DNA from: Pseudoalteromonas luteoviolacea S2607
GTDB taxonomy: Bacteria; Pseudomonadota; Gammaproteobacteria; Enterobacterales; Alteromonadaceae
Reading direction: 5' to 3'
DNA: 64,000 nucleotides
NCBI RefSeq assembly: GCF_001625575.1
Contig: NZ_AUXV01000007.1
Span: 248,001-312,000, forward strand
Positions within the stretch are counted from its first letter, which is position 1, and every line of letters starts with the position of its first letter. The notes below the pieces were generated by a model. That model did no database searches and was not told where the DNA came from. It saw only the letters and a list, made by a program, of their open reading frames with translations. Below, in pieces: positions 8,770 through 16,857 of the stretch. The position numbers and the translations under genes are program-made.

Positions 8770-9972
8770 ATGACAAATTTGCAGTTAGCGCGCCAATGGG
8801 ACTTAGATTGGCTGCGTGTTTTGGTGTTTGGTGTACTCATTTTGTATCACGTCGGTATGTACTACGTGGCTGATTGGGGGTGGCACATAAAAAGCGCACA
8901 TACTTCCGAGTTACTGCAAAATTTTATGCTGCTTAGCAACCAATGGCGTATGTCACTACTCTTCTTCATTTCGGGGATTGTTTTAGCTTTTTGCCACCAA
9001 AGAATGGGCACTTGGCAGTTAATTAAAGCGAAAACTCTGCGCCTGTTTGTGCCACTACTTTTTGGTATGTATGTGGTAATAGCACCTCAAATGTATATTG
9101 AGATGCTAGATAAAGGGCTGATCACGATGTCTTTTCTTGATTTTTGGCTCGCTTATATCAACCCTAATACATCCCTGTTGGCGCAATATCAAACCGAAAT
9201 AGGGCTGTTGACTTGGAATCACCTATGGTTTTTAGCTTATCTTTGGGTTTATTGCTTGGTACTGTTGGTTTTGACACAAATTGTGCCACTGAGACCTTTG
9301 TTAGCTGTACTAAAGACAAAGTTGTCTGCTGCGATGGCTTTGGGAGTGGCGATTGTTACCCTGTTTGTGGTTTGGTTTATGTTAAGACAAACATATCCTT
9401 CTACCCATGGACTTTTTGACGATTGGTATAATCACGGAAAGTATTTTTCAGTGTTCTTGATGGGGTATATATTTGCACTGTTGTCGCATTTAAAAGCGAG
9501 TGTTGTCAGAAATAGACATAGGTTGATGGCTGTTGCGCTCATTGGCTACATGCTAATTTTATTAGATAAACATGGGTTTTTATATTTCTTTTCACAACAT
9601 TTTGAGACGAACATCTGGGTAAGAAGTATTTATGGTATGGTTGTGTGTATAAATCATTGGGCTTGGATGTTGGCATTGATTGGGTACAGTGCCGCTCATC
9701 TGACTTCACCGAATCCACAATTACGTTACGCAACGACGGCAGTTTTGCCTTGGTATATGTTGCATCAAACTCTCATTATTGTTTGTGCTTATTGGTTAAA
9801 GCCATTCGAGATTTCCCCCGGCATTGAGAGCGTTGTCATCATTGCGTTTACTGCGCTTGGGTGTTACTGGGGGTTTGAAGTGATTAAACGTAATAGGGCT
9901 TTGTGTGTTTTATTTGGCGTATCTCAGCAAGATAAAACCTGCACACCGAAAACAAAGTATCAGACAGTTTGA
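8770..9972 (+). CDS. Acyltransferase 3 family integral membrane protein
   Basis: A 400-residue multi-spanning protein of the acyltransferase 3 family (OafA/OpgC type), which acylates surface sugars or other extracytoplasmic acceptors. It has the family N-terminus DLDWLRVLVFGVLILYHVG with the key His, the RMSLLFFISGIVLAF helix and about ten hydrophobic segments, including LAYLWVYCLVLLVL and WAWMLALIGYSAAHL. The start is ATG 8770, preceded by a perfect AGGAGGG; an in-frame ATG at 8755 lacks such a site. It is divergent from the LytTR gene, and this pairing suggests joint control. The acceptor and the acyl donor are not predictable. Confidence 0.85.
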   Translation: MTNLQLARQWDLDWLRVLVFGVLILYHVGMYYVADWGWHIKSAHTSELLQNFMLLSNQWRMSLLFFISGIVLAFCHQRMGTWQLIKAKTLRLFVPLLFGMYVVIAPQMYIEMLDKGLITMSFLDFWLAYINPNTSLLAQYQTEIGLLTWNHLWFLAYLWVYCLVLLVLTQIVPLRPLLAVLKTKLSAAMALGVAIVTLFVVWFMLRQTYPSTHGLFDDWYNHGKYFSVFLMGYIFALLSHLKASVVRNRHRLMAVALIGYMLILLDKHGFLYFFSQHFETNIWVRSIYGMVVCINHWAWMLALIGYSAAHLTSPNPQLRYATTAVLPWYMLHQTLIIVCAYWLKPFEISPGIESVVIIAFTALGCYWGFEVIKRNRALCVLFGVSQQDKTCTPKTKYQTV

Positions 9973-9978
9973 TAAATA

Positions 9979-10004
9979 GTGGCGCCGGCGATAGTTGGCG
10001 CCAC
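9979..10004. terminator. Hairpin between convergent genes, possible bidirectional terminator
   Basis: GTGGCGCC and GGCGCCAC form a perfect 8-bp stem with a 10-base loop between the stop codons of two convergent genes. There is no clear T run on either strand. Confidence 0.5.
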
Positions 10005-10012
10005 GTACTGAA

Positions 10013-10243
10013 TCAAAGGCTCTTAATTTTTTTGTCTACCTGATAGCCTTCATCGGTAACAATCTTTTCCAAGACTGCAATTCTATCTTTGAGCTGATCA
10101 ATTTCAGTTTTTAACTGTTCGCTTTCTTGTTTGTTCAATCCACTGAGCTTTTGTGCTTGTAAGTACTTACCATAAAGATCTCTTATCACGCCAAAACCAA
10201 CGCTAACAAGTACGATTAAAAAAACCATCGTAGTGCCCGACAT
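10013..10243 (-). CDS. PspB-like small membrane protein with coiled coil
   Basis: A 76-residue protein with one N-terminal membrane helix (MVFLIVLVSVGFGVI) followed by a charged amphipathic coiled coil (LNKQESEQLKTEIDQLKDRIAVLEKIV). The layout and the RIAVLEKIVTDEG segment resemble phage-shock protein B (PspB), a small inner-membrane partner of PspC and PspA. No pspA, pspC or pspF lies nearby, so it may be a stand-alone paralogue. The ATG at 10243 is preceded by AAGGAGATAT, a strong ribosome binding site. Confidence 0.65.
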   Translation of the reverse strand: MSGTTMVFLIVLVSVGFGVIRDLYGKYLQAQKLSGLNKQESEQLKTEIDQLKDRIAVLEKIVTDEGYQVDKKIKSL

Positions 10244-10429
10244 ACATATATCTCCTTAAGCTTATCTACTCTAATCATAGTTGATAATTGTTGTGAGTAT
10301 AGTGACAAGTGTCAGATAAGGTAATTTAACAAGGAGTCGGAAATGAGTTCTATGATGACCACAAATGGGTGAGGGTGATTGGGGTTTAACTAAGCGTGCC
10401 CAATGTATATTTCGAGCACGCTAAGTTGA

Positions 10430-11086
10430 TTACTCGTAAGTAAGAGGATCTGTCGCTTGGTTTAAATCAAACGCTTCTAAACGTTCTTGGCATGCGCCAC
10501 ATTTACCACATGCTTTTTCACGGCCATTGTAGCAAGTCCATGTTTGGCTATAGTCCAATCCCATTTTCAGACCATCAGTAAGAATATCAATCTTAGTGTT
10601 ATTTAAGTAAGGGCATACGATTTCAACTTCGTCATAGTTGGCGATACGACATACATCGTCCATCTTTTTCACAAATTCAGGTCGACAGTCCGGATAGATT
10701 GCATGGTCGCCAGAGTGTGCACCATAAAATACTTTGTTGGCTTTTAGTGATACAGCATAACCAACAGCAAGAGACAGCAAAATCATGTTGCGATTAGGCA
10801 CAATTGTGCTTTTCATGCTTTCTTCTTCGTAATGACCTTCAGGCACTTCAATATCATCAGTCAAAGAAGAACCAGCAAGTAACTGGTTGATTGCTGAAAT
10901 ATCAACAATCTTGTGAGCCACATTCAAGTCGTCACATACTTTTTTAGCTACTTCTAGCTCTTTAACATGTCGTTGCCCATAATTAAAAGACAGCGCATAG
11001 ACTTCGTGACCCTGTTTAAGGGCTTTATTTAGCACAGTATAAGAATCCATGCCACCGGAATAGATAACAACGACTTTTTCGCTCAT
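10430..11086 (-). CDS. queC: 7-cyano-7-deazaguanine (preQ0) synthase QueC
   Basis: ATP-dependent enzyme that converts 7-carboxy-7-deazaguanine to preQ0, the last free-base precursor on the way to queuosine in tRNA. The 218 residues contain the PP-loop SGGMDS (10-15), [19 protein letters not shown], the substrate segment [17 protein letters not shown] and the zinc-binding cysteines in [21 protein letters not shown]. All key residues are present. The gene is divergent from queE, the previous enzyme in the pathway, 146 bases away. GAGG eight bases before the ATG is the ribosome binding site; the leader has repeated GAGG/CCTC segments (see separate entry). Confidence 0.97.
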   Translation of the reverse strand: MSEKVVVIYSGGMDSYTVLNKALKQGHEVYALSFNYGQRHVKELEVAKKVCDDLNVAHKIVDISAINQLLAGSSLTDDIEVPEGHYEEESMKSTIVPNRNMILLSLAVGYAVSLKANKVFYGAHSGDHAIYPDCRPEFVKKMDDVCRIANYDEVEIVCPYLNNTKIDILTDGLKMGLDYSQTWTCYNGREKACGKCGACQERLEAFDLNQATDPLTYE

Positions 11087-11094
11087 AAGGGGTA

Positions 11095-11140
11095 CCTCGG
11101 GTAAATGCCTCAGGTTTTGCCTCGATTTTAATAGAGGTTT
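11095..11140 (-). promoter_or_regulatory. queC leader with competing GAGG/CCTC pairings
   Basis: On the minus strand the queC 5' leader holds CCTC (11134-11137) followed by three GAGG copies (11120-11123, 11108-11111 and 11095-11098), plus the half-palindrome CCTGAGG at 11108-11114. The last GAGG is the queC ribosome binding site. Alternative pairing could expose or hide it. It does not match the preQ1-I consensus as far as I can judge. Confidence 0.3.
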
Positions 11141-11232
11141 GCTTCAGGGCGCGATATACTACACGGCCGCTGAAAAAATGACAATTTTAGCAGGTTATTT
11201 TCGCAAAATATATTGAGTAGTTTGGAGCTATT

Positions 11233-11898
11233 TTGTACAAAATCAATGAAGTTTTTGAAACCATTCAAGGTGAAGCAAGTTATACGGGGACACCGTCAAT
11301 CTTTGTTCGCTTGCAGGGCTGTCCTGTGGGTTGTGCTTGGTGTGATACTAAGCAGACGTGGGATGTAAACCCTACATACTTGGTTAGCTTGGAAAAAACG
11401 GTCGAGAAAAAGTCAGACTCTGAATGGTGGGCAAATGCGACCGCAGAGGACATCATCGAACTATTTAACAAGCGAGGATATACCGCAAAGCATATCGTGA
11501 TCACTGGCGGTGAGCCGTGCATGTATGACTTAACATCACTTTGTGAAACGTTGCACGAATCAGGATACTCTACTCAAGTAGAGACCAGTGGTACGTTCGA
11601 AATCATCGTGCCGGAAGAGACTTGGGTCACTGTGTCACCCAAAATCAATATGCGCGGCGGTTATGAAGTGCTTAAATCTGCCATGCAGCGTGCAGATGAG
11701 ATAAAACACCCAGTGGCGATGCAAAAGCATATCGATGAATTAGAGGCACTATTTGAGCAAACAGGTGTGAGGCCTAAGCTTATTTATTTACAGCCAATTA
11801 GCCAAAAAGCCAAAGCAACTAAGCTCGCCATCGATACGTGTGTGAAGAAAAACTGGCGGTTATCAATCCAAGTACATAAATATATCGGTATTAACTAA
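11233..11898 (+). CDS. queE: 7-carboxy-7-deazaguanine synthase QueE
   Basis: Radical SAM enzyme that makes 7-carboxy-7-deazaguanine from 6-carboxytetrahydropterin in queuosine biosynthesis. The 221 residues align end to end with E. coli QueE. The cluster cysteines are C30, C34 and C37 in GCPVGCAWCDTK, followed by VITGGEPC, QVETSGT and VSPKINMRGGY, ending in the typical WRLSIQVHKYIGIN. The start is TTG 11233, supported by GGAG six bases upstream and by alignment with the family N-terminus. QueD, which supplies its substrate, is not in the window. Confidence 0.96.
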   Translation: MYKINEVFETIQGEASYTGTPSIFVRLQGCPVGCAWCDTKQTWDVNPTYLVSLEKTVEKKSDSEWWANATAEDIIELFNKRGYTAKHIVITGGEPCMYDLTSLCETLHESGYSTQVETSGTFEIIVPEETWVTVSPKINMRGGYEVLKSAMQRADEIKHPVAMQKHIDELEALFEQTGVRPKLIYLQPISQKAKATKLAIDTCVKKNWRLSIQVHKYIGIN

Positions 11899-11920
11899 AA
11901 AAGGCGGTCAATACCGCCTT
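11896..11920. terminator. Bidirectional terminator between queE and the solute-binding gene
   Basis: AAGGCGGT and ACCGCCTT form the stem. On the minus strand the stem is followed by six T, a classic terminator for the gene at 11927-12829; on the plus strand it directly follows the queE stop. Confidence 0.85.
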
Positions 11921-11926
11921 GCAAAT

Positions 11927-12829
11927 TTAGTAACACTCGGTACTGCCAATCTCAATAATTCGCTCAGTTTCTCCACTGTTGTTAAAAAGATAAAGGCCCT
12001 TATTGATGTCATTGAGTACAGAGCGCCATTTAGATTTCTTTTTACTCAACGCAAAGAATAAATTGTTGTAGCGTAATGCGGGCTCTACATCCTCAAGTCC
12101 GCGAAGTAATGTTACTTTTTCAGATTTAGATAGCTCAGAATAGCTGACGGTAAAGCGCAGCACTTTGGGATCACCTATTATCAGATCGACCCGTTTACCA
12201 ACAAGTAATTTTACCAGCTGCAAGTCATCGACAGCCTCAACAATGATGAATTCACCGTTGTCCATCATCGCATCAAACTCAGGTGTATTCTGGTAACCTC
12301 TTACGACACCGATTGTAGTGCCTTTTAAATCATTGAGGTTGCCTTCAAACTTGTCTTCTTCACCACGGCGCTTTAAAAAGCCTATTTCTCCACCCGGGAA
12401 TGCATTAGATAAGGCGAGTAGCTCTCTGCGCGTTTTTCCGGGAAAATTGTCAGAAGGCGAAGCGTCTTCAATAAAATACTCTGGGAAAAGAATGTCTGCT
12501 TTGCCTGATTCAGCGGCTTTGACTGCCCTTGCCCAAGGCAGGAATTCAACGTAGACAGGGTAGCCTTGATCTACGAGCAAAGATACTGTGAACTGAAATA
12601 CCCAGCCTTTGTTACAGAGTTGATCGCCTATGTAGGGAGGCCAGTCGAGCGTTACTAAGTGTAGTTGCTCTTTTGTGGCATCTTTACTAAACAGATAACC
12701 ATTCTTGTATTTGTCCCCCATGATCATTTGATACTGCCCGGACTTAAAAAAGCCAACCTGTAGGCTCGCGTGAGCATTTGTCGCAAACAGGGCTAAACAA
12801 CCAAACATAAAATAAATCAGTGGTTTCAT
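11927..12829 (-). CDS. Periplasmic solute-binding-like protein (SBP_bac_3 fold)
   Basis: A 300-residue secreted protein: signal peptide 1-21 (YFMFGCLALFATNAHA), then a type 3 solute-binding fold with the opening strand LVTLDWPPYIGDQL, FLPWARAVKAAESGKADILFPEY and LKGTTIGVVRGYQNTPEF. Such proteins bind amino acids or similar small ligands. No ABC permease or ATPase is adjacent. In Alteromonadales many orphan copies of this type exist, and the true ligand is usually unknown. AAGGAT precedes the ATG at 12829. It sits between the queE terminator and a non-coding stretch. Confidence 0.8.
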   Translation of the reverse strand: MKPLIYFMFGCLALFATNAHASLQVGFFKSGQYQMIMGDKYKNGYLFSKDATKEQLHLVTLDWPPYIGDQLCNKGWVFQFTVSLLVDQGYPVYVEFLPWARAVKAAESGKADILFPEYFIEDASPSDNFPGKTRRELLALSNAFPGGEIGFLKRRGEEDKFEGNLNDLKGTTIGVVRGYQNTPEFDAMMDNGEFIIVEAVDDLQLVKLLVGKRVDLIIGDPKVLRFTVSYSELSKSEKVTLLRGLEDVEPALRYNNLFFALSKKKSKWRSVLNDINKGLYLFNNSGETERIIEIGSTECY

Positions 12830-13173
12830 TTTATTTATCCTTATTCTAATAAGGTACTCAAATCAGCAGCCCATCTGCTCTAATTAATATTGTAATATCA
12901 AAGTGCCATAACTTGCTGCACTTCAAACAATGATGATTTAAACAAATTTTTATAGTGATACTGGTATGATTAGTTGCCTCGTAGGCCAACACGACGGCGG
13001 CTTCATTCTTGTCACGGTTGATGACGCAACAACACTATTTTGAGTGTTCGGATACCAATAATTAACCAAGTCTAACAATCTAAAACATGCCACAATTTGG
13101 GCTTAGATTATTTATTTTAGTCTAGTAAGAATACTAAAAAACGCGAGGGTTATTTGTGTAAATTGAAGAGTAA
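12830..13173. other. Intergenic region, nothing clearly coding
   Basis: About 340 AT-rich bases between the solute-binding gene promoter side and the cysK terminator. A 25-codon open frame (ATG 12966 to TGA 13043) exists but lacks a ribosome binding site. No tRNA, repeat or strong promoter was recognised. Confidence 0.5.
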
Positions 13174-13196
13174 AAAGCCAGCAAATTGCTGGCTTT
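13174..13196 (-). terminator. Rho-independent terminator of cysK
   Basis: AAAGCCAGCA and TGCTGGCTTT form a perfect 10-bp stem with a 3-base loop; on the minus strand it ends in a T run. Confidence 0.9.
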
Positions 13197-13209
13197 ATAA
13201 TACTGAAGG

Positions 13210-14178
13210 TTATTGAACCAGCTCTTGTTCACTGAACTCATCAGCGAACATTGGGCTAGAGAGATAACGCTCAGTAGCACTTGGTAAAATAACAACGATA
13301 TTTTTGTCTGCGTTTTCTGGCTTTTCTGCAATGCGCTTAGCTGCTACCACTGCTGCACCAGAAGAAATACCCACTAGGATGCCTTCATCTTTCATTAGCT
13401 GATGGGCCATTGCAATTGCATCTTCGTTAGATACTTGCTCTGTACCATCAATAAGCTCTAAATCTAGGTTTCCAGGGATGAAGCCCGCACCGATACCTTG
13501 AATTTTATGAGGACCTGGCTTGACGTCTTCACCTGCAAGCGTTTGAGAAATGACTGGAGAGTCAGTAGGCTCTACAGCAATTGATTTTACATTCAGGCCT
13601 TTTTCTTGCTTTAAGAAGCGGCTCACACCCGTGATAGTACCACCAGTACCTACACCCGCAACGAAGTAGTCAATATTGCCTTCAAGTGCTTCAAAGATCT
13701 CTGGACCCGTTGTTTCGAAGTGGATCTTAGGGTTCGCTGGGTTTTCGAATTGTTGCAATAAAACGTACTTAGCAGGGTCGCTTTCAAGAATCTCATTTGC
13801 TTTTTCAATTGCACCTTTCATGCCCTTTGCACCTTCAGTAAGGACAAGGTTAGCACCCAGTGCCTTTAGAAGCTTGCGGCGTTCAAGGCTCATTGTGTTT
13901 GGCATTGTGAGTGTTAGCTTGTAGCCACGAGAAGCTGCAACGAACGCCAATGCGATACCTGTATTACCAGAAGTCGGCTCGATTAGCTCTTTGCCTTCTC
14001 CTAACAGACCTTGCTTTTCTGCTTCCCAGATCATTGAAGCACCAATACGGCACTTTACACTGAAGCTTGGGTTGCGAGATTCAACTTTTGCGTAAACGTT
14101 ACCGCCTGTAACACGGTTTAATTTAACGATTGGCGTTTGGCCTATCGCTAGGCTGTTATCTGAAAATACTTTAGACAT
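13210..14178 (-). CDS. cysK: Cysteine synthase A (O-acetylserine sulfhydrylase)
   Basis: PLP enzyme that forms cysteine from O-acetylserine and sulfide. The 322 residues align along the whole length with E. coli CysK. The PLP lysine is K42 in [12 protein letters not shown], the substrate loop is [10 protein letters not shown] near 69-78, the phosphate loop is [10 protein letters not shown] near 180, and ISSGAAV lies near 270. Everything is intact. It is monocistronic: a terminator follows it, and a perfect 10-bp inverted repeat (TGGCTATAAG...CTTATAGCCA, 14271-14304) lies upstream in the leader or promoter region. The ATG at 14178 is the family start. Confidence 0.97.
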   Translation of the reverse strand: MSKVFSDNSLAIGQTPIVKLNRVTGGNVYAKVESRNPSFSVKCRIGASMIWEAEKQGLLGEGKELIEPTSGNTGIALAFVAASRGYKLTLTMPNTMSLERRKLLKALGANLVLTEGAKGMKGAIEKANEILESDPAKYVLLQQFENPANPKIHFETTGPEIFEALEGNIDYFVAGVGTGGTITGVSRFLKQEKGLNVKSIAVEPTDSPVISQTLAGEDVKPGPHKIQGIGAGFIPGNLDLELIDGTEQVSNEDAIAMAHQLMKDEGILVGISSGAAVVAAKRIAEKPENADKNIVVILPSATERYLSSPMFADEFSEQELVQ

Positions 14179-14270
14179 AGTGTTCCCTTGAATAAGCTTA
14201 GGACTATTATTAAGTAATAATGAATATAGTCACACTTTACTGGTCAGAAAACAAAACAAGAAGTAAAGAA

Positions 14271-14304
14271 TGGCTATAAGATATATTAAAAAAGCTTATA
14301 GCCA
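14271..14304. repeat. 10-bp inverted repeat upstream of cysK
   Basis: TGGCTATAAG and CTTATAGCCA are perfect arms with a 14-base A-rich loop. It lies between the terminator of the DUF5916 gene and cysK. It could be an operator, a leader hairpin or a second terminator. Confidence 0.45.
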
Positions 14305-14321
14305 GAATGAATATAAAATAA

Positions 14322-14350
14322 GCTGCTAATTACGAAGAGTAATTAGCAGC
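14322..14350 (-). terminator. Terminator of the DUF5916 gene
   Basis: GCTGCTAATTAC and GTAATTAGCAGC form a perfect 12-bp stem with a 5-base loop. On the minus strand it is followed by TTATTTTATATT. Confidence 0.85.
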
Positions 14351-14359
14351 GTGCAATTG

Positions 14360-16660
14360 CTACAACAACCAAGCGTAGCTGAATTTGGCAAAAAAAGTTT
14401 TGTTGTCTTTGGTAATACGAGTTAGGTCATCGTCTTGGTAACCACTGTCGGAATAGCCAACAAATAACACAGTTTCAGGGTTGAGTTTGTATGAATAGAG
14501 TAGTTGAGTACTCAACTTTTTGTATTTACTATCAACGTCATCAATGTATTTTTGCTGATTTCGCTCAATATCCAGATTGATCACAGCGAGTCTGATGAAA
14601 CTATTGATACCAAATTGATAGGTAAAGCGCACGTCAGAGAGATTAGCGGTGTAAACTTTGTCTCCTTGATGTTCAAATTGCTCGAAGGTGTGTCTCAATT
14701 TAACTTCAAAGTGTCTACCGAGATTAAAATTCAGAGTCGGTTTAATCAAATATCTTTGCCCTAGGCGATTGTTTGCCAAATCGACTCGGTTACCTGTGTT
14801 AAGGTTTAACGCTGCAAAAACACCTGCTTTTGGCTTCATTTCAAAATAGGCCCATTGGGTGTTTTCTGTGAATAGATCTGTATTTCCGTCAATAGAGAGT
14901 ATCGATTCATCTAGTCTAAGCCCTGTACGCTTGCGATGGTCGACACCGAATTCGATAATGCTCTGGAGGGGTCCTTGCAACTTAAAGCTTGATTGCACTT
15001 CTTTTTCTAGCAATTCTCCATCTTCATTATGTGTAATGTCCCAATCAGTATACCAATTGGCGCGATTCCACCAGCTATTTTCTTCACCGTACCAGCGATA
15101 CTCAAACCCAGTTACAAACTTATTAAAATCTACCTGAGATAAGAATCCCATGTCTGCACGAAAAGCTGACTCATAGTTACGATAAGAACCGAAAGCACGC
15201 CAGTGTTTACGGTTATGCTCGTAGCTGGCGTAGTAACCTAAACCTTGTTTATCATTTTGATTGAGTACACGCAGTACGCTTTCATCTATTTCGCAACTAG
15301 CAAGTGGGTCATCATCACAAAGCTCATTGACAAAATGTTGGTCATATTCAGTGTCTGTTGCGGTTGCTTGTAGCTTTAAAGTGTCATGCTTAGTTGGACG
15401 GTATTTGCTATCTATACTGAAGACCTGATTGCGGTAATCTTCACTTTGTCTCACCGTGCTGGTGGCGCCGATAGACAGGTCACTATCCACATCATATCTG
15501 TATCTAAATGCGGCATTTTCACTCTTTTGATCGAGTGAGACGATACTGGACCCCAAATTGCCTGGGATTAGTACGTTGGTCATTGCATCATTTGCTACGA
15601 ATCCGGCAAAAGTGTGGCCCTGCTTGCTGCTAGTTACTTTGACTCCATAGTCGGGAGACGCGACATTGCGGGTGTGGACTAAATTCAAGTGTGATGAAAA
15701 GTAATCGTCGTTTTCAAGGAAAAAAGCGCGCTTTTCAGGAAAGAACAGACTAAAGCTGTTATTGACACTTAACTGCCCTGTGTCGGCCTCAACCTGAGAA
15801 AAGTCAGGGTTTAGAGTGAGGTTTAATGTTGTGTCAGGTGTCACGGCCCACTTTACATCTAGGCCGGGTTCATAGTCGGTATCATCTTCAAAGTCAGGGA
15901 CTTGATCACCATCAATATCGCGCGTTTGAGAGTTGGCAATTGCCAGTGCTGGGGTGATAGTGATATTACTGCTTTGCGTTGCTTGTTCAAAACCACTAAA
16001 CAGGGGCATTTGACATATCCAGCAGCTGTTATTGTGGTCCAGTTGCATATTTGAGATGCGTAAGCGTTCATCTCTTGGCAAGAAACGTAAAAATTCCATC
16101 GCCATTGTTTTGGTCTTTATACTGTCGTCAAAGTTTAATACTCGCAGAGGAATTTCTACTTCAACTGTATAGCCATCCTCTGTGATTATGCCCTTACTTG
16201 TCCAGATACCATTCCAAGATGCATTTTCATTCTTGGTAAGTTCGTCCTCTATTGAGTCCAATTGCACGCCTAGAGGGTTTATAAAAAACTGGTATGCATT
16301 ACGACTGGTATTCAATGAATCTATCTTGATACCAACTAGATCATCGTTCCAGATTTTATCTCTGTCTCGGTAATGAACCCTAATGTGATCTGGGTTTGGA
16401 TCTTTGGCAATAAAAGCGACAAATAGTGAACTGCCATTTTCGTAGACGAGTGCTTCAGTTTTGACCGGACTGGCAATGTTATCATGAGGCCAATTGACAT
16501 TGTTAATGGCAATCGTTTTGGCTTTTTGCCAAACCGGATCGTGAACATTACCATCAATTTTTGCTGACTCAGGTATGTAAGGGATGTCTATTGTTGCATT
16601 TTGAGCGAGCGCACTCATTGAAAGTAAAAGTGCACAGGTATAGCTAGTACTTCTTAACAT
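14360..16660 (-). CDS. DUF5916 outer-membrane protein with CBM9-like N-terminal domain
   Basis: A 766-residue secreted protein. After a signal peptide (residues 1-19, LLLSMSALA) comes a CBM9-like beta-sandwich (IPESAKIDGNVHDPVWQKAK, EALVYENGSSLFVAFIAKDPNP, YQFFINPLGVQLD, GYTVEVEIPLRVLNF). From about residue 230 follows the DUF5916 beta-barrel-like region with DTTLNLTLNPDFSQVEADTGQLSVN and FPEKRAFFLENDDYF, which are signatures of this family. The C-terminus ends in an aromatic strand KFSYAWLL. The family is common in Bacteroidetes and Alteromonadales; its function is not established, and roles in carbohydrate or lipid handling at the outer membrane are guesses. No clear ribosome binding site precedes the ATG at 16660. 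Confidence 0.82.
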   Translation of the reverse strand: MLRSTSYTCALLLSMSALAQNATIDIPYIPESAKIDGNVHDPVWQKAKTIAINNVNWPHDNIASPVKTEALVYENGSSLFVAFIAKDPNPDHIRVHYRDRDKIWNDDLVGIKIDSLNTSRNAYQFFINPLGVQLDSIEDELTKNENASWNGIWTSKGIITEDGYTVEVEIPLRVLNFDDSIKTKTMAMEFLRFLPRDERLRISNMQLDHNNSCWICQMPLFSGFEQATQSSNITITPALAIANSQTRDIDGDQVPDFEDDTDYEPGLDVKWAVTPDTTLNLTLNPDFSQVEADTGQLSVNNSFSLFFPEKRAFFLENDDYFSSHLNLVHTRNVASPDYGVKVTSSKQGHTFAGFVANDAMTNVLIPGNLGSSIVSLDQKSENAAFRYRYDVDSDLSIGATSTVRQSEDYRNQVFSIDSKYRPTKHDTLKLQATATDTEYDQHFVNELCDDDPLASCEIDESVLRVLNQNDKQGLGYYASYEHNRKHWRAFGSYRNYESAFRADMGFLSQVDFNKFVTGFEYRWYGEENSWWNRANWYTDWDITHNEDGELLEKEVQSSFKLQGPLQSIIEFGVDHRKRTGLRLDESILSIDGNTDLFTENTQWAYFEMKPKAGVFAALNLNTGNRVDLANNRLGQRYLIKPTLNFNLGRHFEVKLRHTFEQFEHQGDKVYTANLSDVRFTYQFGINSFIRLAVINLDIERNQQKYIDDVDSKYKKLSTQLLYSYKLNPETVLFVGYSDSGYQDDDLTRITKDNKTFFAKFSYAWLL

Positions 16661-16824
16661 GATAAAAGGTTAATTCTCAGTCGAATGAGGTGTTAATTAA
16701 ATAATAATAGTATAAGCGTCTCAATTCTTTCTCGTTGGACTGCGTTAATTTCAGGTGAAATAAGGTAAATCAGATGCGGTTAAAGTATCGCATTTGTATA
16801 CCTAAAGGGTAAAAACATGGTAAA

Positions 16825-16845
16825 AAGGAGCTCAAATTAATGTGA
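16825..16845 (+). promoter_or_regulatory. AUG-UGA start-stop element before the symporter gene
   Basis: AAGGAG at 16825-16830 is followed nine bases later by ATG (16840-16842) and at once by TGA. The symporter ATG lies in the same frame 18 bases downstream of that ATG and has no good ribosome binding site of its own. Ribosomes loaded at the start-stop could reinitiate at 16858. Confidence 0.4.
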
Positions 16846-16857
16846 TTCGGGCAAAAT

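Noticed and set aside
10343..10372. Nine-codon frame MSSMMTTNG with AAGGAG upstream, antisense to the queC side
   Set aside because: The ribosome site is good, but the peptide is too short to support without expression data.
11095..11150. preQ1-I riboswitch before queC
   Set aside because: The P1-loop and A-rich tail pattern of the known aptamer could not be found; only GAGG/CCTC alternation is visible.
12966..13043. 25-residue open frame between the solute-binding gene and cysK
   Set aside because: It has no ribosome binding site or recognisable family, and the length is expected by chance.
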